DNA of 52,429 bases from an uncultured Microbacterium sp. (GCF_937927635.1 NZ_CALBRW010000041.1:1-52429), one strand, 5' to 3'. Shown: positions 25,060 through 33,279, numbered from the stretch's first letter. A program made the numbers and translations. Notes: generated by a model not told the origin, from the letters alone.

Positions 25060-25223
25060 TATTGCGGGCTGGATATTTCTTACGGCGGTGGGGGGTTTGC
25101 CCCGCTCCGCTTCCGACTTCGCTTCAGCTATGCGGGGCAAGCCTACCACTGTTGTCAAGCGCCAAGGTGGCGACGATATTGCGCTGATGTGCGGGAAAGT
25201 GCTGCGGCACTACGCCCGCAATA
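25060..25223. repeat. TATTGCGC/G site cluster upstream of tcpA
   Basis: TATTGCGG at 25060, TATTGCGC at 25177 and CCGCAATA at 25216. The octamer is shared with the par region (14.2-14.4 kb) and with 15662. These sites precede copy E by 64 bases or more. Confidence 0.55.
25094..25143. repeat. Stem-loop, candidate oriT hairpin
   Basis: GGTTTGCCCCGC (25094-25105) pairs with GCGGGGCAAGCC (25132-25143), with one G-T pair and a 26-base loop rich in TTC/GCTTC. It does not sit behind a gene as a terminator would: the left gene is convergent and ends at 24392. An origin of transfer near the coupling-protein gene is one reading. Confidence 0.35.
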
Positions 25224-25286
25224 CCTCTCGCCACATCGAGCGCGGCGGGTTCCCGGGTCGCTCGAAGCTGCCAGATCCAGATCCTC

Positions 25287-25320
25287 GTGTCCGCGAAGAG
25301 GGGTTCGCGGGGCCTATATG
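25287..25320 (+). promoter_or_regulatory. 34-bp bipartite element, copy E
   Basis: GTGTCCGCGAA-N13-GGCCTATATG followed by ACGCAGAG. It is 45 bases upstream of the tcpA start. In this copy the spacer contains TTCGCGG, which forms a palindrome with CCGCGAA of the left half. Confidence 0.8.
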
Positions 25321-25365
25321 ACGCAGAGGGCCGCGATCGCCGTGGCCCGGTTCAGGAGGCATCAG

Positions 25366-27474
25366 ATGGCGACTCGAGTTGCTCGCCCGCCGGCACGTCC
25401 GTCGTCTGCGCCGGTCGCCCCATTGGGAGTGCTGCCGCGTCGGCAGGTGACGGGGATCTTCCCCGCACTGGTGGTGCTGGCGGCCGCGGTGGTGTTGACC
25501 GGAGTGAACATGCAGGCCCGCTTCACCGACGCGATCGCGTGGGTGTGGGTTGCGGCTGTGGTGATCGCGGCCGTGTCGGTCGCGTCCGGCATCCGTACCT
25601 ACCAGAAGCAGAGCCGGCTCGATCCGGGCATCGAGGCGGTGCTGCCGTCGCTGGGTGCGCAGCGTCCGTCGCGCGATCTGGTCCGGGCGGTGAAGTGGAC
25701 CCGCGGGTGGGTCGGCGTTCCTCGCAAGGTGACGATCCGGTATGCCTCCCACGTCGACGACCGTGATGTGCGTTTCGTCGATCAGATCGTCACGTCGTTC
25801 TCGCGCCGCATCGGCGAGGAGTACCGCGTGCTCAAGCACGTCCCCCGCCGCTGCCTCATCGTGCTCGAGCTCGCGCCGCCGACCACGCCGGTCTCTCGAG
25901 AGCAGCAGCGGGCCGAGCAGGTCGCGAAGCTGCTGCTGGGGGAGAGCGCCAAGGTCGAGGTCACCACCGACCCCGAATCCAACGACGTCCGCAAGATGAA
26001 GGTCAAGCACGACATGGGGCCGCGGCTGGCGATCCCGGCGCGACGAATGCAGATCGAGAAGGTGATCTCCTCGATGCTGCCGGGGCGTTGGCGGGCGCAT
26101 TGGGATCTCGAGGGCGATGAGGTCACCTTCGAGATCCGTCCCCCGATGCCCGACATGGTGCTGCACGAGCCGGCGCCGTCGACGAAGCAGCTGACGCACG
26201 CCGAGTACAAGGCGTTCAAGATCCCGATCGGCGTCGACGAGGACGGGTCGGTGCAGACATGGCAGCCCTCGGTCTCCCCGCACATGCTCGTCATCGGTGG
26301 AACGGGCTCGGGCAAGACGTCGTTCCAGCACACGGTGCTCACCCACCTGGCGCAGGCCCGCTGGCGGGTGTGGGTGCTGGACGGGAAGCGGATCGAGTTC
26401 GCGGGGTTCCGCACCTGGCCGAACGTCGAGCTCGTCGCGGCCCGCGTCGAGCACCAGGTGCGGATGCTGCACGCAGCGCACGAGCTCATGGAGCAGCGTT
26501 ACACCCAACTCGAGGAGGGCACCGCCCGCCTCGAGGACTTCGAGCCGCTCGCACTGATCATCGACGAGTACGCGACGTTCAAGGCTCGCGTGCAGCGTTG
26601 GTACAAGACGGTGAAGCCGAAGGGGGCGCCCACTCAGGCGCCGGTGCTCGAGCTCCTGTCGGATCTGGCCCGTCTGGCGCGAAGCGCGAAGATCCACATG
26701 CTGCTGGGCATCCAGCGCCCCGACGTCGAGTTCCTCGGCGGTGAAATGCGCGACAACTTCGGAGCCCGACTCTCCCTCGGCCGGCTCTCCCCGCAGGGCG
26801 CGATGATGATGTGGGACTCTCCGGCGATCGGCGTCGCGCTGCCTCGCAACAAGCGCGGCCGCGGCGTCACCCTCAGCGCCGAGTCGCTTCCGGTGGAAGT
26901 GCAGACCTTCTACACGCCCGACCCGGCCAAGCTCGACAAGTCCGACGCGCAGGACTGGGAGCACCTGCGCACGCTCACCCCGCTCGAGACTGATCACCCT
27001 CGCAAGACCATCGCCGAACCGTCTGCGCTCATCGACGGCGACGAGGAGCTCCCGCCGACCTACAACGACTGGGCGACCACCCGCATCACCCTCTTCGACG
27101 GCGTCGAGCCGCCGGCGGTGGAGACTCCCAAGGCCCTGCCCAGCAACGTCGTCGCGCTCGGCGCACGCAAGGCCGGCAATGTCCGGTTCGAGCCCGAGCC
27201 GTTGGACGTCGACGACGAACCCGCCGCGGCCGCCGATGACGACGAAGGCTACGGGGAGATCTCCGAGGGCCTGGCCGGCGACCTCGCGGTCGGCGACCTG
27301 GTGCTGTCCGATTCCACCCTCGGGATCTGGGTGGTCGTGGAGTCCGTGGAGCCGGACATCGTCGACGAGGACGCGATGGCGATCGAGTACCGCGAGCTCG
27401 ACACCGGCGACGAGGGCCTGATGACCGTGTCGGACAACGAAGTGCTCACCTACCGGCGCCCCGCCGCCGCGTGA
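25366..27474 (+). CDS. FtsK/TcpA-type conjugation coupling protein
   Basis: 702 residues from ATG 25366, chosen because AGGAGG stands ten bases upstream; the frame extends further but would cross copy E. Two membrane helices lie at about 28-75. Walker A is GGTGSGKTS at about 310-318 and Walker B is LIIDEY at about 396-401. The motor domain resembles TcpA/FtsK/SpoIIIE couplers that pump DNA into Gram-positive conjugation channels. The last 150 residues are acidic and lack an FtsK gamma domain. Three small genes follow closely. Confidence 0.9.
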   Translation: MATRVARPPARPSSAPVAPLGVLPRRQVTGIFPALVVLAAAVVLTGVNMQARFTDAIAWVWVAAVVIAAVSVASGIRTYQKQSRLDPGIEAVLPSLGAQRPSRDLVRAVKWTRGWVGVPRKVTIRYASHVDDRDVRFVDQIVTSFSRRIGEEYRVLKHVPRRCLIVLELAPPTTPVSREQQRAEQVAKLLLGESAKVEVTTDPESNDVRKMKVKHDMGPRLAIPARRMQIEKVISSMLPGRWRAHWDLEGDEVTFEIRPPMPDMVLHEPAPSTKQLTHAEYKAFKIPIGVDEDGSVQTWQPSVSPHMLVIGGTGSGKTSFQHTVLTHLAQARWRVWVLDGKRIEFAGFRTWPNVELVAARVEHQVRMLHAAHELMEQRYTQLEEGTARLEDFEPLALIIDEYATFKARVQRWYKTVKPKGAPTQAPVLELLSDLARLARSAKIHMLLGIQRPDVEFLGGEMRDNFGARLSLGRLSPQGAMMMWDSPAIGVALPRNKRGRGVTLSAESLPVEVQTFYTPDPAKLDKSDAQDWEHLRTLTPLETDHPRKTIAEPSALIDGDEELPPTYNDWATTRITLFDGVEPPAVETPKALPSNVVALGARKAGNVRFEPEPLDVDDEPAAAADDDEGYGEISEGLAGDLAVGDLVLSDSTLGIWVVVESVEPDIVDEDAMAIEYRELDTGDEGLMTVSDNEVLTYRRPAAA

Positions 27475-27489
27475 ACGAAAGGAGCAGTG

Positions 27490-27681
27490 ATGCAGAGCAC
27501 TCAGAACCGGGCCGAGCTCGCGCACGAGCAGGCCTTCGCGTTCGCACTCACCCAGGGTGCTGCGCGCGAACGTGCGGAGGAGTTCGCCGGTGAGTACGTC
27601 AACGTGCTCGAGGACCGCGCCGGCGAGATCCGCTACCCGGACGCGCCGGCGCCCACGCCCGAGGAGGTGTGGATCTCATGA
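27490..27681 (+). CDS. Small unknown conjugation-operon protein
   Basis: 63 residues from ATG 27490, with AAAGGAG five bases upstream; GTG 27487 is too close to that site. The product is acidic and helical (ERAEEFAGEYVNVLEDRAGEI). No known motif. It lies 15 bases after tcpA and its TGA overlaps the next ATG. A soluble accessory of the coupling protein is possible but unproven. Confidence 0.6.
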   Translation: MQSTQNRAELAHEQAFAFALTQGAARERAEEFAGEYVNVLEDRAGEIRYPDAPAPTPEEVWIS

Positions 27682-27959
27682 CGCAGTCTGTGGCCGAGAA
27701 CGAGGACGACCTGCTGACGCTGATGTTCATGCTCTGCGGAGGCATGGCGACCGGGATGTTCTCGTTCGGTGTGCTGCTCCACCCGGTGCGCGACTGGATG
27801 CTGCAGTACCACCTGCTCGCGAACGGCACCGAGGTCGTCATTCCGTTCATCGACGGCATCGGGTTCGGATGGCCGCAGATCGTCGTGGCCAGCGGCTTGA
27901 TCGCCGCCCTGGTGGCCACCGTCGTCTGGCTGCGCCGCCGCGCCCGCGAGCGTGTCTGA
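27678..27959 (+). CDS. Small membrane protein
   Basis: 93 residues from ATG 27678, overlapping the previous stop. Two membrane helices (LMFMLCGGMATGMFSFGVLL and IVVASGLIAALVATVVWL) flank a loop of about 35 residues; the tail is RRRARERV. No family recognised. It is translationally coupled to the gene before it and lies in the tcpA transcript. Confidence 0.6.
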   Translation: MTQSVAENEDDLLTLMFMLCGGMATGMFSFGVLLHPVRDWMLQYHLLANGTEVVIPFIDGIGFGWPQIVVASGLIAALVATVVWLRRRARERV

Positions 27960-28002
27960 CCCGATCCACAAACTACGAGACCAAGAGAGGAGGATGAGTC
28001 AC

Positions 28003-28236
28003 ATGGCTGTCACGGTGTACACGAAGCCGTCGTGCGTCCAGTGCACGGCGACCTATCGCGCGCTGGATTCCAAGGGGATCGATTACGACGTTCTCGATCT
28101 GTCGGAAGATCCCGCCGCGCTCGAGCAGGTGAAGTCGCTCGGCTACCTGCAGGCGCCGGTTGTGATCACGGATCAGGATCACTGGTCCGGGTTCCGGCCG
28201 GACAAGATCGACGAGCTCGCCGCACGCCTGGTGTGA
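28003..28236 (+). CDS. NrdH/glutaredoxin-like redoxin
   Basis: 77 residues from ATG 28003, with GAGAGGAGG nine bases upstream; the in-frame ATG at 27994 abuts that site. A CVQC active site lies at residues 11-14 within VYTKPSCVQCTATYRAL, followed by the thioredoxin-fold pattern and a cis-proline segment (QAPVVIT). NrdH proteins normally donate electrons to class Ib ribonucleotide reductase, but no nrdI/E/F is present. It ends the tcpA operon before a strong terminator. It may serve thiol proteins of the element or a host reductase. Confidence 0.8.
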   Translation: MAVTVYTKPSCVQCTATYRALDSKGIDYDVLDLSEDPAALEQVKSLGYLQAPVVITDQDHWSGFRPDKIDELAARLV

Positions 28237-28246
28237 GCGAGCAAGT

Positions 28247-28282
28247 GACTGAGGGGCGTCCCGGATGGGGCGCCCCTCAGTC
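28247..28282. terminator. Bidirectional hairpin terminator
   Basis: A perfect 12-base inverted repeat, GACTGAGGGGCG / CGCCCCTCAGTC, with a 12-base loop. It lies between the convergent redoxin gene and the 28286-28507 gene, so it can end both transcripts. Confidence 0.85.
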
Positions 28283-28285
28283 GTG

Positions 28286-28507
28286 TCAGGTCTGCTGCCG
28301 GGTGGCGTAGAGCCGAAGCAGCGCGTCGCGCAGATGGGTGTTGCGCTCGAGCGATCGCCGCAGCGCTTCCGCATCCGCGGGTCGTGGGTCGGGGCCTGCG
28401 CGCACGACGCCGGCGGAGATCGCCCACCGTGCGAGCTCGTCGAGTTCGACGTCGACGGTTGCGGTGGCGATCGCCTGCTGGGTCCAGGTGACCTTGTAGG
28501 CCGACAT
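28286..28507 (-). CDS. Small unknown protein
   Basis: 73 residues (MSAYKVTWTQQAIATATVDVELDEL-type start, written here in part). The N-terminus is beta-rich and the C-terminal half helical and Arg-rich (RRSLERNTHLRDALLRLY). No membrane segment or motif. It is the last gene of a three-gene minus operon starting at 29293, seven bases after the membrane gene. Function unknown. Confidence 0.55.
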   Translation of the reverse strand: MSAYKVTWTQQAIATATVDVELDELARWAISAGVVRAGPDPRPADAEALRRSLERNTHLRDALLRLYATRQQT

Positions 28508-28514
28508 GGTGGCC

Positions 28515-28739
28515 TCAGCTGCTGCGGAAGAAGTCGATCACGCTGATCACGAGCGCCCACAGCAGCACGATCGCGGCCGCGGTCAGCAGGATCTTGCCCA
28601 TGTGCGGCGCGAGGAGGATGCCGAGCCAGCCGGCGCCGACCGCGAGGCCGATCGTGAGCAGACCGATGATCATCCGGCGCAGCCGGGTGAGGATCTCGTC
28701 GGGGATGTCCGCGTGCTTGCGCGGAGTCGCGAGGCTCAT
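28515..28739 (-). CDS. Small membrane protein
   Basis: 74 residues with two hydrophobic helices (IIGLLTIGLAVGAGWLGILL and ILLTAAAIVLLWALVISVI). The start ATG 28739 overlaps the stop of the upstream gene by four bases. No family recognised. Similar small membrane proteins are common on actinobacterial plasmids. Confidence 0.6.
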   Translation of the reverse strand: MSLATPRKHADIPDEILTRLRRMIIGLLTIGLAVGAGWLGILLAPHMGKILLTAAAIVLLWALVISVIDFFRSS

Positions 28740-29293
28740 CGGTCACCCACGTCCAGGGCCTTCGCGGCCGCGGCCACGGTCAGCGAGGATCGGAATCCGA
28801 TCTCGCGCGTCCACTCGTCGACGGCGCGGCTGAGTCCGACGTACTCCACGACGCCGGGCTCCTGCGTGGATGCCTCGCGGGGATGGAAGTACAGGCGAGC
28901 CTCGATGCTCTGCTCGAGGCGGCTCAGCTGCCGGTTCGCTTCGGAGTCGTCCCACCCGGCGTGATGGCAGGAGACCTCCTCCATGTACAGCCGGCACCGC
29001 TCGATCTGCAGGATCTGCTCGGTGTCGATGCGGTCGCCCAGGAACTCCGCGACGGGACGCCACTCGTAGCGGGGCGCTGGAACGCTGCAGCGGTTGGCGA
29101 AGCTGACGCTGGCGTAGTTCTCGTCCCACAGCTGCTGACCGAGACGGTCGGCGTCGGCGAGAACTGCGGCGGGGGAGCGGCCCGAGGCGACGATCGGCAC
29201 CCGGGCGGGAGACTGCGTGATGTCGGTGCTGCTGATCAGGATCGCTGTGACCAACAGGTCAACGACGTCCTGGGGGACGGGGAGCGCGCGCAT
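28736..29293 (-). CDS. Unknown soluble plasmid protein
   Basis: 185 residues from ATG 29293, with an ideal AGGAGG (29302-29307) and a recognisable promoter upstream. The product is mostly helical, with Cys-His pairs (VSCHHAGW, RCRLYMEEV) and no membrane segment. No known family. It leads an operon of three small genes read away from the copper island. Confidence 0.6.
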   Translation of the reverse strand: MRALPVPQDVVDLLVTAILISSTDITQSPARVPIVASGRSPAAVLADADRLGQQLWDENYASVSFANRCSVPAPRYEWRPVAEFLGDRIDTEQILQIERCRLYMEEVSCHHAGWDDSEANRQLSRLEQSIEARLYFHPREASTQEPGVVEYVGLSRAVDEWTREIGFRSSLTVAAAAKALDVGDR

Positions 29294-29334
29294 GGCAACT
29301 ACCTCCTAGTAAAGTTGTGTATCTGACCTACATA

Positions 29335-29363
29335 ACAATATTTGGAAGCGGTCCAGTCGTCAA
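29335..29363 (-). promoter_or_regulatory. Housekeeping-type promoter
   Basis: On the minus strand TTGACG (29363-29358) and TATTGT (29340-29335) are separated by 17 bases, a good vegetative sigma match. It drives the gene starting at 29293. It contrasts with the 34-bp elements, which have no TTGACA-like half. Confidence 0.7.
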
Positions 29364-29416
29364 GGGGGAGAGCAAGTTAGGCATGGCGCAACAGGGTCCG
29401 TCACGGTGAATTGGAA

Positions 29417-29431
29417 TACCCTAGGGGGGTA
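29417..29431. promoter_or_regulatory. CsoR-type operator 1
   Basis: TACCC-TAGGG-GGGTA, a 15-base site of the TACCC-N5-GGGTA type bound by CsoR repressors. It is 61 bases upstream of the copZ-like start. The same geometry recurs at 42949 and 49269. Confidence 0.75.
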
Positions 29432-29492
29432 GGGGTGTTACGGTGGGGAGAGCCCCACTCAGGAGCACCACCCAGACGGAAGGAAACCCATC

Positions 29493-29702
29493 ATGGCCAC
29501 CAGCGAGTACCAGGTCACCGGCATGACGTGCGGACACTGTGAGATGTCCATCCGCGAAGAGGTCTCCCAGATCCCCGGGGTCGACGAGATCCAGGTGAGC
29601 GCCCAGAGCGGCAAGCTCGTCGTCTCGTCCACCAGCGACCTCGATGACGCCGCCGTGCTGGCCGCTGTCGACGAGGCTGGCTACTCGGCGGTGCGCGCCT
29701 GA
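29493..29702 (+). CDS. copZ: CopZ-like copper chaperone
   Basis: 69 residues forming a single heavy-metal-associated (HMA) domain. GMTCGHC at about residues 10-16 provides the two Cu(I) ligands, followed by the beta-alpha-beta pattern. CopZ proteins carry Cu(I) in the cytosol to P-type ATPases and to CsoR. GGAAGGAAA precedes ATG 29493. The stop overlaps the next start, and a CsoR-type operator stands upstream, so it is copper-induced. Confidence 0.85.
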   Translation: MATSEYQVTGMTCGHCEMSIREEVSQIPGVDEIQVSAQSGKLVVSSTSDLDDAAVLAAVDEAGYSAVRA

Positions 29703-30664
29703 TGAACGCTGCGGGACGACTCAGCCTGTATGGCGCCGGCGTCGTCGTGGCCTTCGGCGCAGCGTTCGGCATCGCGGCAGCGGTCGTCCCGGACAGCGCC
29801 GTCGCCAACTGGACGGCCGCCGCCAGCGACGGCTCGATGGCCGACCACGCCGGCATGACCGACACCGACACCACCGAGACCGCGACCATCCCCGGTGTCT
29901 CCCTCTCCGGCTATGGGTACGAACTCAGCCCGATCACCGCGCCGACCGGCACGGGACAGGCCGGCGAGTTCAGCTTCCAGATCCTGGACGCCGACGGGAC
30001 GCCGCTGACCGCCTACGAGACCTCGCACGAGAAGGACCTGCATCTGATCGTGGTGCGCACCGACGGAACCCAGTTCCGGCACGTGCACCCCACGTTTGAT
30101 GAGGGCACCGGCACCTGGTCGGCATCGTGGGAGTGGGCCGAGGCCGGTACTTACCGGATCTACGCGGACTTCGTGCCGGACGTGACCGACGGCCCCGACA
30201 AGGTCACCCTGACCCGCACGGTCGACGTCGCGGGGGAGTTCACCCCGGACCCGGCGACCGCCACCTCCACGGCCAGCGAGGTCGACGGGTACACGGTCAC
30301 CCTCGACGGTGACCTGACCGCGGGGGAGAGCTCCGAGCTGACCCTGTCGGTCGCCCGCGACGGGCAGCCGGTCACCACGCTGCAGCCGTACTTGGGCGCC
30401 TTCGGGCACCTGGTCGCGCTGCGCGACGGCGACCTGGCCTACCTGCACGTGCACGCCGAAGGCGACGAACCGCAGGACGGCGACACCGCCGGACCCGACA
30501 TCCGGTTCGCGGCCGAGGCCCCCACCGCCGGCCGGTACCTGCTCTACCTCGACTTCCAGGTCGACGGGCAGGTCCACACCGCCGAGTTCGTCGTCGACGC
30601 CGGTCACAGCACCGGCGGCACGGACACGGACGACACACACAGCGACACGGGCGACGGTCACTGA
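29702..30664 (+). CDS. Secreted His-rich copper-resistance protein
   Basis: 320 residues. An N-terminal signal anchor (about 6-30) precedes an exported domain of beta-sandwich character. Two candidate metal motifs are FRHVHPTF and YLHVHAEGDE, and the C-terminal tail is rich in His, Asp, Ser and Gly (ending GDGH). Proteins like this sit between CopZ and CopA in actinobacterial copper operons. Periplasm-side copper binding is inferred from context and the His pairs. It shares the ATGA-type junction with copZ. Confidence 0.75.
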   Translation: MNAAGRLSLYGAGVVVAFGAAFGIAAAVVPDSAVANWTAAASDGSMADHAGMTDTDTTETATIPGVSLSGYGYELSPITAPTGTGQAGEFSFQILDADGTPLTAYETSHEKDLHLIVVRTDGTQFRHVHPTFDEGTGTWSASWEWAEAGTYRIYADFVPDVTDGPDKVTLTRTVDVAGEFTPDPATATSTASEVDGYTVTLDGDLTAGESSELTLSVARDGQPVTTLQPYLGAFGHLVALRDGDLAYLHVHAEGDEPQDGDTAGPDIRFAAEAPTAGRYLLYLDFQVDGQVHTAEFVVDAGHSTGGTDTDDTHSDTGDGH

Positions 30665-30699
30665 CCGCCCCGCGGTGATCTGAGAGAAGAAGGAACACC

Positions 30700-32976
30700 A
30701 TGAGCACCACAGCCCCCGCAGGCTCGACCGCGGACTCCGCGGTCGAACTCCAGATCGGCGGGATGACCTGCGCGTCCTGCGCGATGCGGATCGAGAAGAA
30801 GCTGAACAAGCTCGACGGCGTCGCCGCGACGGTGAACTACGCCACCGAGAAGGCGAAGGTCACCGTGCCCGCCGGGTACGACCCGGCGCTGCTGATCGCC
30901 GAGGTCGAGAAGACCGGCTACAGCGCCGCGCTCCCGGCCCCCAAGAAGGCCAAGAACGACACTAGCCAGGGTGGGGACGCGGACGACGCCGACCCGGAGC
31001 TCACGTCGCTGCGCAACCGGCTGATCGTCTCGATCATTCTCAGCGTCCCGGTCATCGCCATGGCGATGGTCCCTGCGCTGCAGTTCACCTACTGGCAGTG
31101 GGCGTCTCTCGCGCTGGCCGCGCCGGTGATCGTGTGGGCGGCGTTCCCGTTCCACAAGGCCGCCTGGGCGAACCTGCGCCACGGTGCGGCGACGATGGAC
31201 ACGCTCATCTCGATGGGCACCACCGCCGCGTTCCTGTGGTCGCTGTACGCCCTGTTCTTCGGCACCGCCGGCGTCCCCGGCATGACGCACCCGTTCGAGC
31301 TGACCCTCGCCCCCTCCGACGGGGCGGCGAACATCTACCTCGAGGTCGCCGCCGGGGTGACGATGTTCATCCTCGCCGGCCGATACTTCGAGAAGCGGTC
31401 CAAGCGGCAGGCAGGAGCGGCGCTGCGCGCGCTGCTCGAGCTCGGCGCGAAGGAGGTCGCAGTCCTGCGCGATGGGGTGGAGACGAAGATCTCCGTCGAC
31501 GAGCTGCAGGTCGGGGACGAGTTCGTCGTCCGCCCGGGCGAGAAGATCGCCACCGACGGGGTCGTCGTCTCCGGCACCTCCGCCGTCGACGCGTCCATGC
31601 TCACCGGCGAATCCGTCCCGGTCGAGGTCGGCGAGGGTGACCCGGTCACCGGCGCCACCGTGAACGCGGGCGGCCGCCTGGTCATCCGCGCCACCCGGGT
31701 CGGCTCCGACACGCAGCTGGCCCAGATGGCCAAGCTCGTCGAGGACGCCCAGACCGGCAAGGCCGAGGTGCAGCGCCTGGCCGACAAGATCTCCGGCGTG
31801 TTCGTGCCGATCGCGATCCTCATCGCAGTGATCGCGCTCGGTGCCTGGTGGGGGGCGGGCTTCCCGATCTCCGCCGCATTCACCGCCGCCGTCGCCGTCC
31901 TCGTGATCGCCTGCCCCTGCGCCCTGGGTCTGGCGACCCCGACCGCGCTGCTGGTCGGCACCGGCCGCGGCGCGCAGATGGGCATCCTGATCAAGGGCCC
32001 GGAGGTGCTGGAGTCCACCCGCAAGGTCGACACCGTGGTGCTGGACAAGACCGGCACCGTCACCACCGGCAAGATGACCCTGGTCGACGTGGTCACCGAG
32101 CCCGGTGTGGACCGGGACGAACTGCTCCGCCTCGCCGGTGCGCTCGAAGACGCCTCCGAGCACCCCATCGCGCAGGCGATCGCCAAGGGCGCCACCCAGG
32201 AAACCGGCAGCACCCTGCCGGCCGTGGAGGGGTTCACCAACCTCGAAGGCAAGGGCGTCCAGGGCGTCGTCGACGGGCACGCGCTGCTCGTGGGCCGGGA
32301 GTCTCTGCTGGCCGAGTGGTCGCTGCGCCTGAGCGCCGAGGTCGCCGCCGCGAAGGCGCAGGCCGAGAGCGAGGGCAAGACCGTCGTCGCCGTCGGATGG
32401 GACGGTGCCGCCCGCGGCATCCTCGTCGTCGCCGACACCGTCAAGCCGACCAGCAAGGAAGCCATCGCCCAGCTCAAGGCGCTGGGCCTGACCCCGGTGC
32501 TGCTCACCGGCGACAACGAGGCGGTCGCCCGCCAGATCGCCGCCGAGGTCGGCATCGACCAGGTCATCGCCGAGGTCATGCCCAAGGACAAGGTCGACGT
32601 CGTCACCCGCCTGCAGGGCGAGGGCAAGGTCGTCGCGATGGTCGGAGACGGCGTCAACGACGCCCCCGCGCTCGCGCAGGCCGACCTGGGACTTGCGATG
32701 GGCACCGGCACCGATGTCGCGATCGAAGCATCCGACATCACCCTGGTCCGCGGCGACCTGCGCAGCGCAGCCGACGCGATCCGCCTGTCCCGCAAGACCC
32801 TGGGCACGATCAAGACCAACCTGTTCTGGGCCTTCGCCTACAACACGGCTGCGATCCCGGTCGCCGCTCTCGGCCTCCTCAACCCGATGCTCGCCGGGGC
32901 CGCCATGGCCCTGTCCAGCGTGTTCGTCGTCGGCAACAGCCTGCGCCTGCGCGGATTCAAGAGCATCGCGCGCTGA
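30700..32976 (+). CDS. copA: Cu(I)-exporting P-type ATPase, CPC type
   Basis: 758 residues, a P1B-1 ATPase. One N-terminal HMA domain has GMTCASC at 21-27. Eight membrane segments include the CPC metal motif (ACPCALGLATP, about 403-413). DKTGT with the phosphorylated Asp is near 448, HP (SEHPIAQAI) and GDGVNDAP near 648 complete the cytoplasmic domains. It pumps Cu(I) out of the cytosol, receiving it from CopZ. It follows the His-rich gene by 35 bases with AGAAGGAA as ribosome binding site, inside the operon under CsoR operator 1. Confidence 0.9.
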   Translation: MSTTAPAGSTADSAVELQIGGMTCASCAMRIEKKLNKLDGVAATVNYATEKAKVTVPAGYDPALLIAEVEKTGYSAALPAPKKAKNDTSQGGDADDADPELTSLRNRLIVSIILSVPVIAMAMVPALQFTYWQWASLALAAPVIVWAAFPFHKAAWANLRHGAATMDTLISMGTTAAFLWSLYALFFGTAGVPGMTHPFELTLAPSDGAANIYLEVAAGVTMFILAGRYFEKRSKRQAGAALRALLELGAKEVAVLRDGVETKISVDELQVGDEFVVRPGEKIATDGVVVSGTSAVDASMLTGESVPVEVGEGDPVTGATVNAGGRLVIRATRVGSDTQLAQMAKLVEDAQTGKAEVQRLADKISGVFVPIAILIAVIALGAWWGAGFPISAAFTAAVAVLVIACPCALGLATPTALLVGTGRGAQMGILIKGPEVLESTRKVDTVVLDKTGTVTTGKMTLVDVVTEPGVDRDELLRLAGALEDASEHPIAQAIAKGATQETGSTLPAVEGFTNLEGKGVQGVVDGHALLVGRESLLAEWSLRLSAEVAAAKAQAESEGKTVVAVGWDGAARGILVVADTVKPTSKEAIAQLKALGLTPVLLTGDNEAVARQIAAEVGIDQVIAEVMPKDKVDVVTRLQGEGKVVAMVGDGVNDAPALAQADLGLAMGTGTDVAIEASDITLVRGDLRSAADAIRLSRKTLGTIKTNLFWAFAYNTAAIPVAALGLLNPMLAGAAMALSSVFVVGNSLRLRGFKSIAR

Positions 32977-33028
32977 CCGGGCCCACCCGCCAGCGCACCC
33001 ATCACCCACATCGGAAGGAACACCACCC

Positions 33029-33271
33029 ATGTCCAGCTGTTGCAGCACCAGCGCCCCCGCCCCCGGCGGACGCGAGAACCTCCTCGACGGCACCACCGGC
33101 GCTGACATGACGACTTGCCCGGTCATGACCGGCACCCCCGTCAATAAGGCCACCGCCGAGGCCGCCGGCCTGTTCCGCGACTACGAGGGCGAGCGGTACT
33201 ACTTCTGCTGCGCCGGCTGCGGTCCCGCGTTCGACGCGGACCCGGCCAAGTACGCCGCCGCCATGGCCTGA
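33029..33271 (+). CDS. YHS-domain metal protein 1
   Basis: 80 residues. It starts MSSCCSTS, a Cys-rich N-terminus, then a YHS/TRASH-like domain: TCPVMTGTPVNK, YEGERYYFCC and CAGCGPAFDADP, giving clustered Cys ligands. Such proteins are thought to bind Cu(I) or other soft metals in the cytosol. GGAAGGAA precedes ATG 33029. The paralogue at 43046 is closely similar. It closes the first copper operon, with a strong hairpin after it. Confidence 0.8.
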   Translation: MSSCCSTSAPAPGGRENLLDGTTGADMTTCPVMTGTPVNKATAEAAGLFRDYEGERYYFCCAGCGPAFDADPAKYAAAMA

Positions 33272-33279
33272 TCCTCACT

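Larger units (their letters stand above)
24947..25365. other. Intergenic control region before tcpA
   Basis: 420 bases with no convincing gene. It contains a 12-base imperfect stem-loop (25094-25143), three TATTGCGC/G sites (25060, 25177 and reversed at 25216) and copy E of the 34-bp element. The layout resembles the par region and could include oriT or a second partition-protein site. Confidence 0.5.

Noticed and set aside
24913..25365. N-terminal extension of the TcpA frame
   Set aside because: It would cover copy E of the 34-bp element, the stem-loop and TATTGCG sites; AGGAGG supports ATG 25366.
30658..33153. 831-codon minus-strand frame opposite copA
   Set aside because: Mirror of the copA coding strand; copA has all P-type ATPase motifs and a ribosome binding site.
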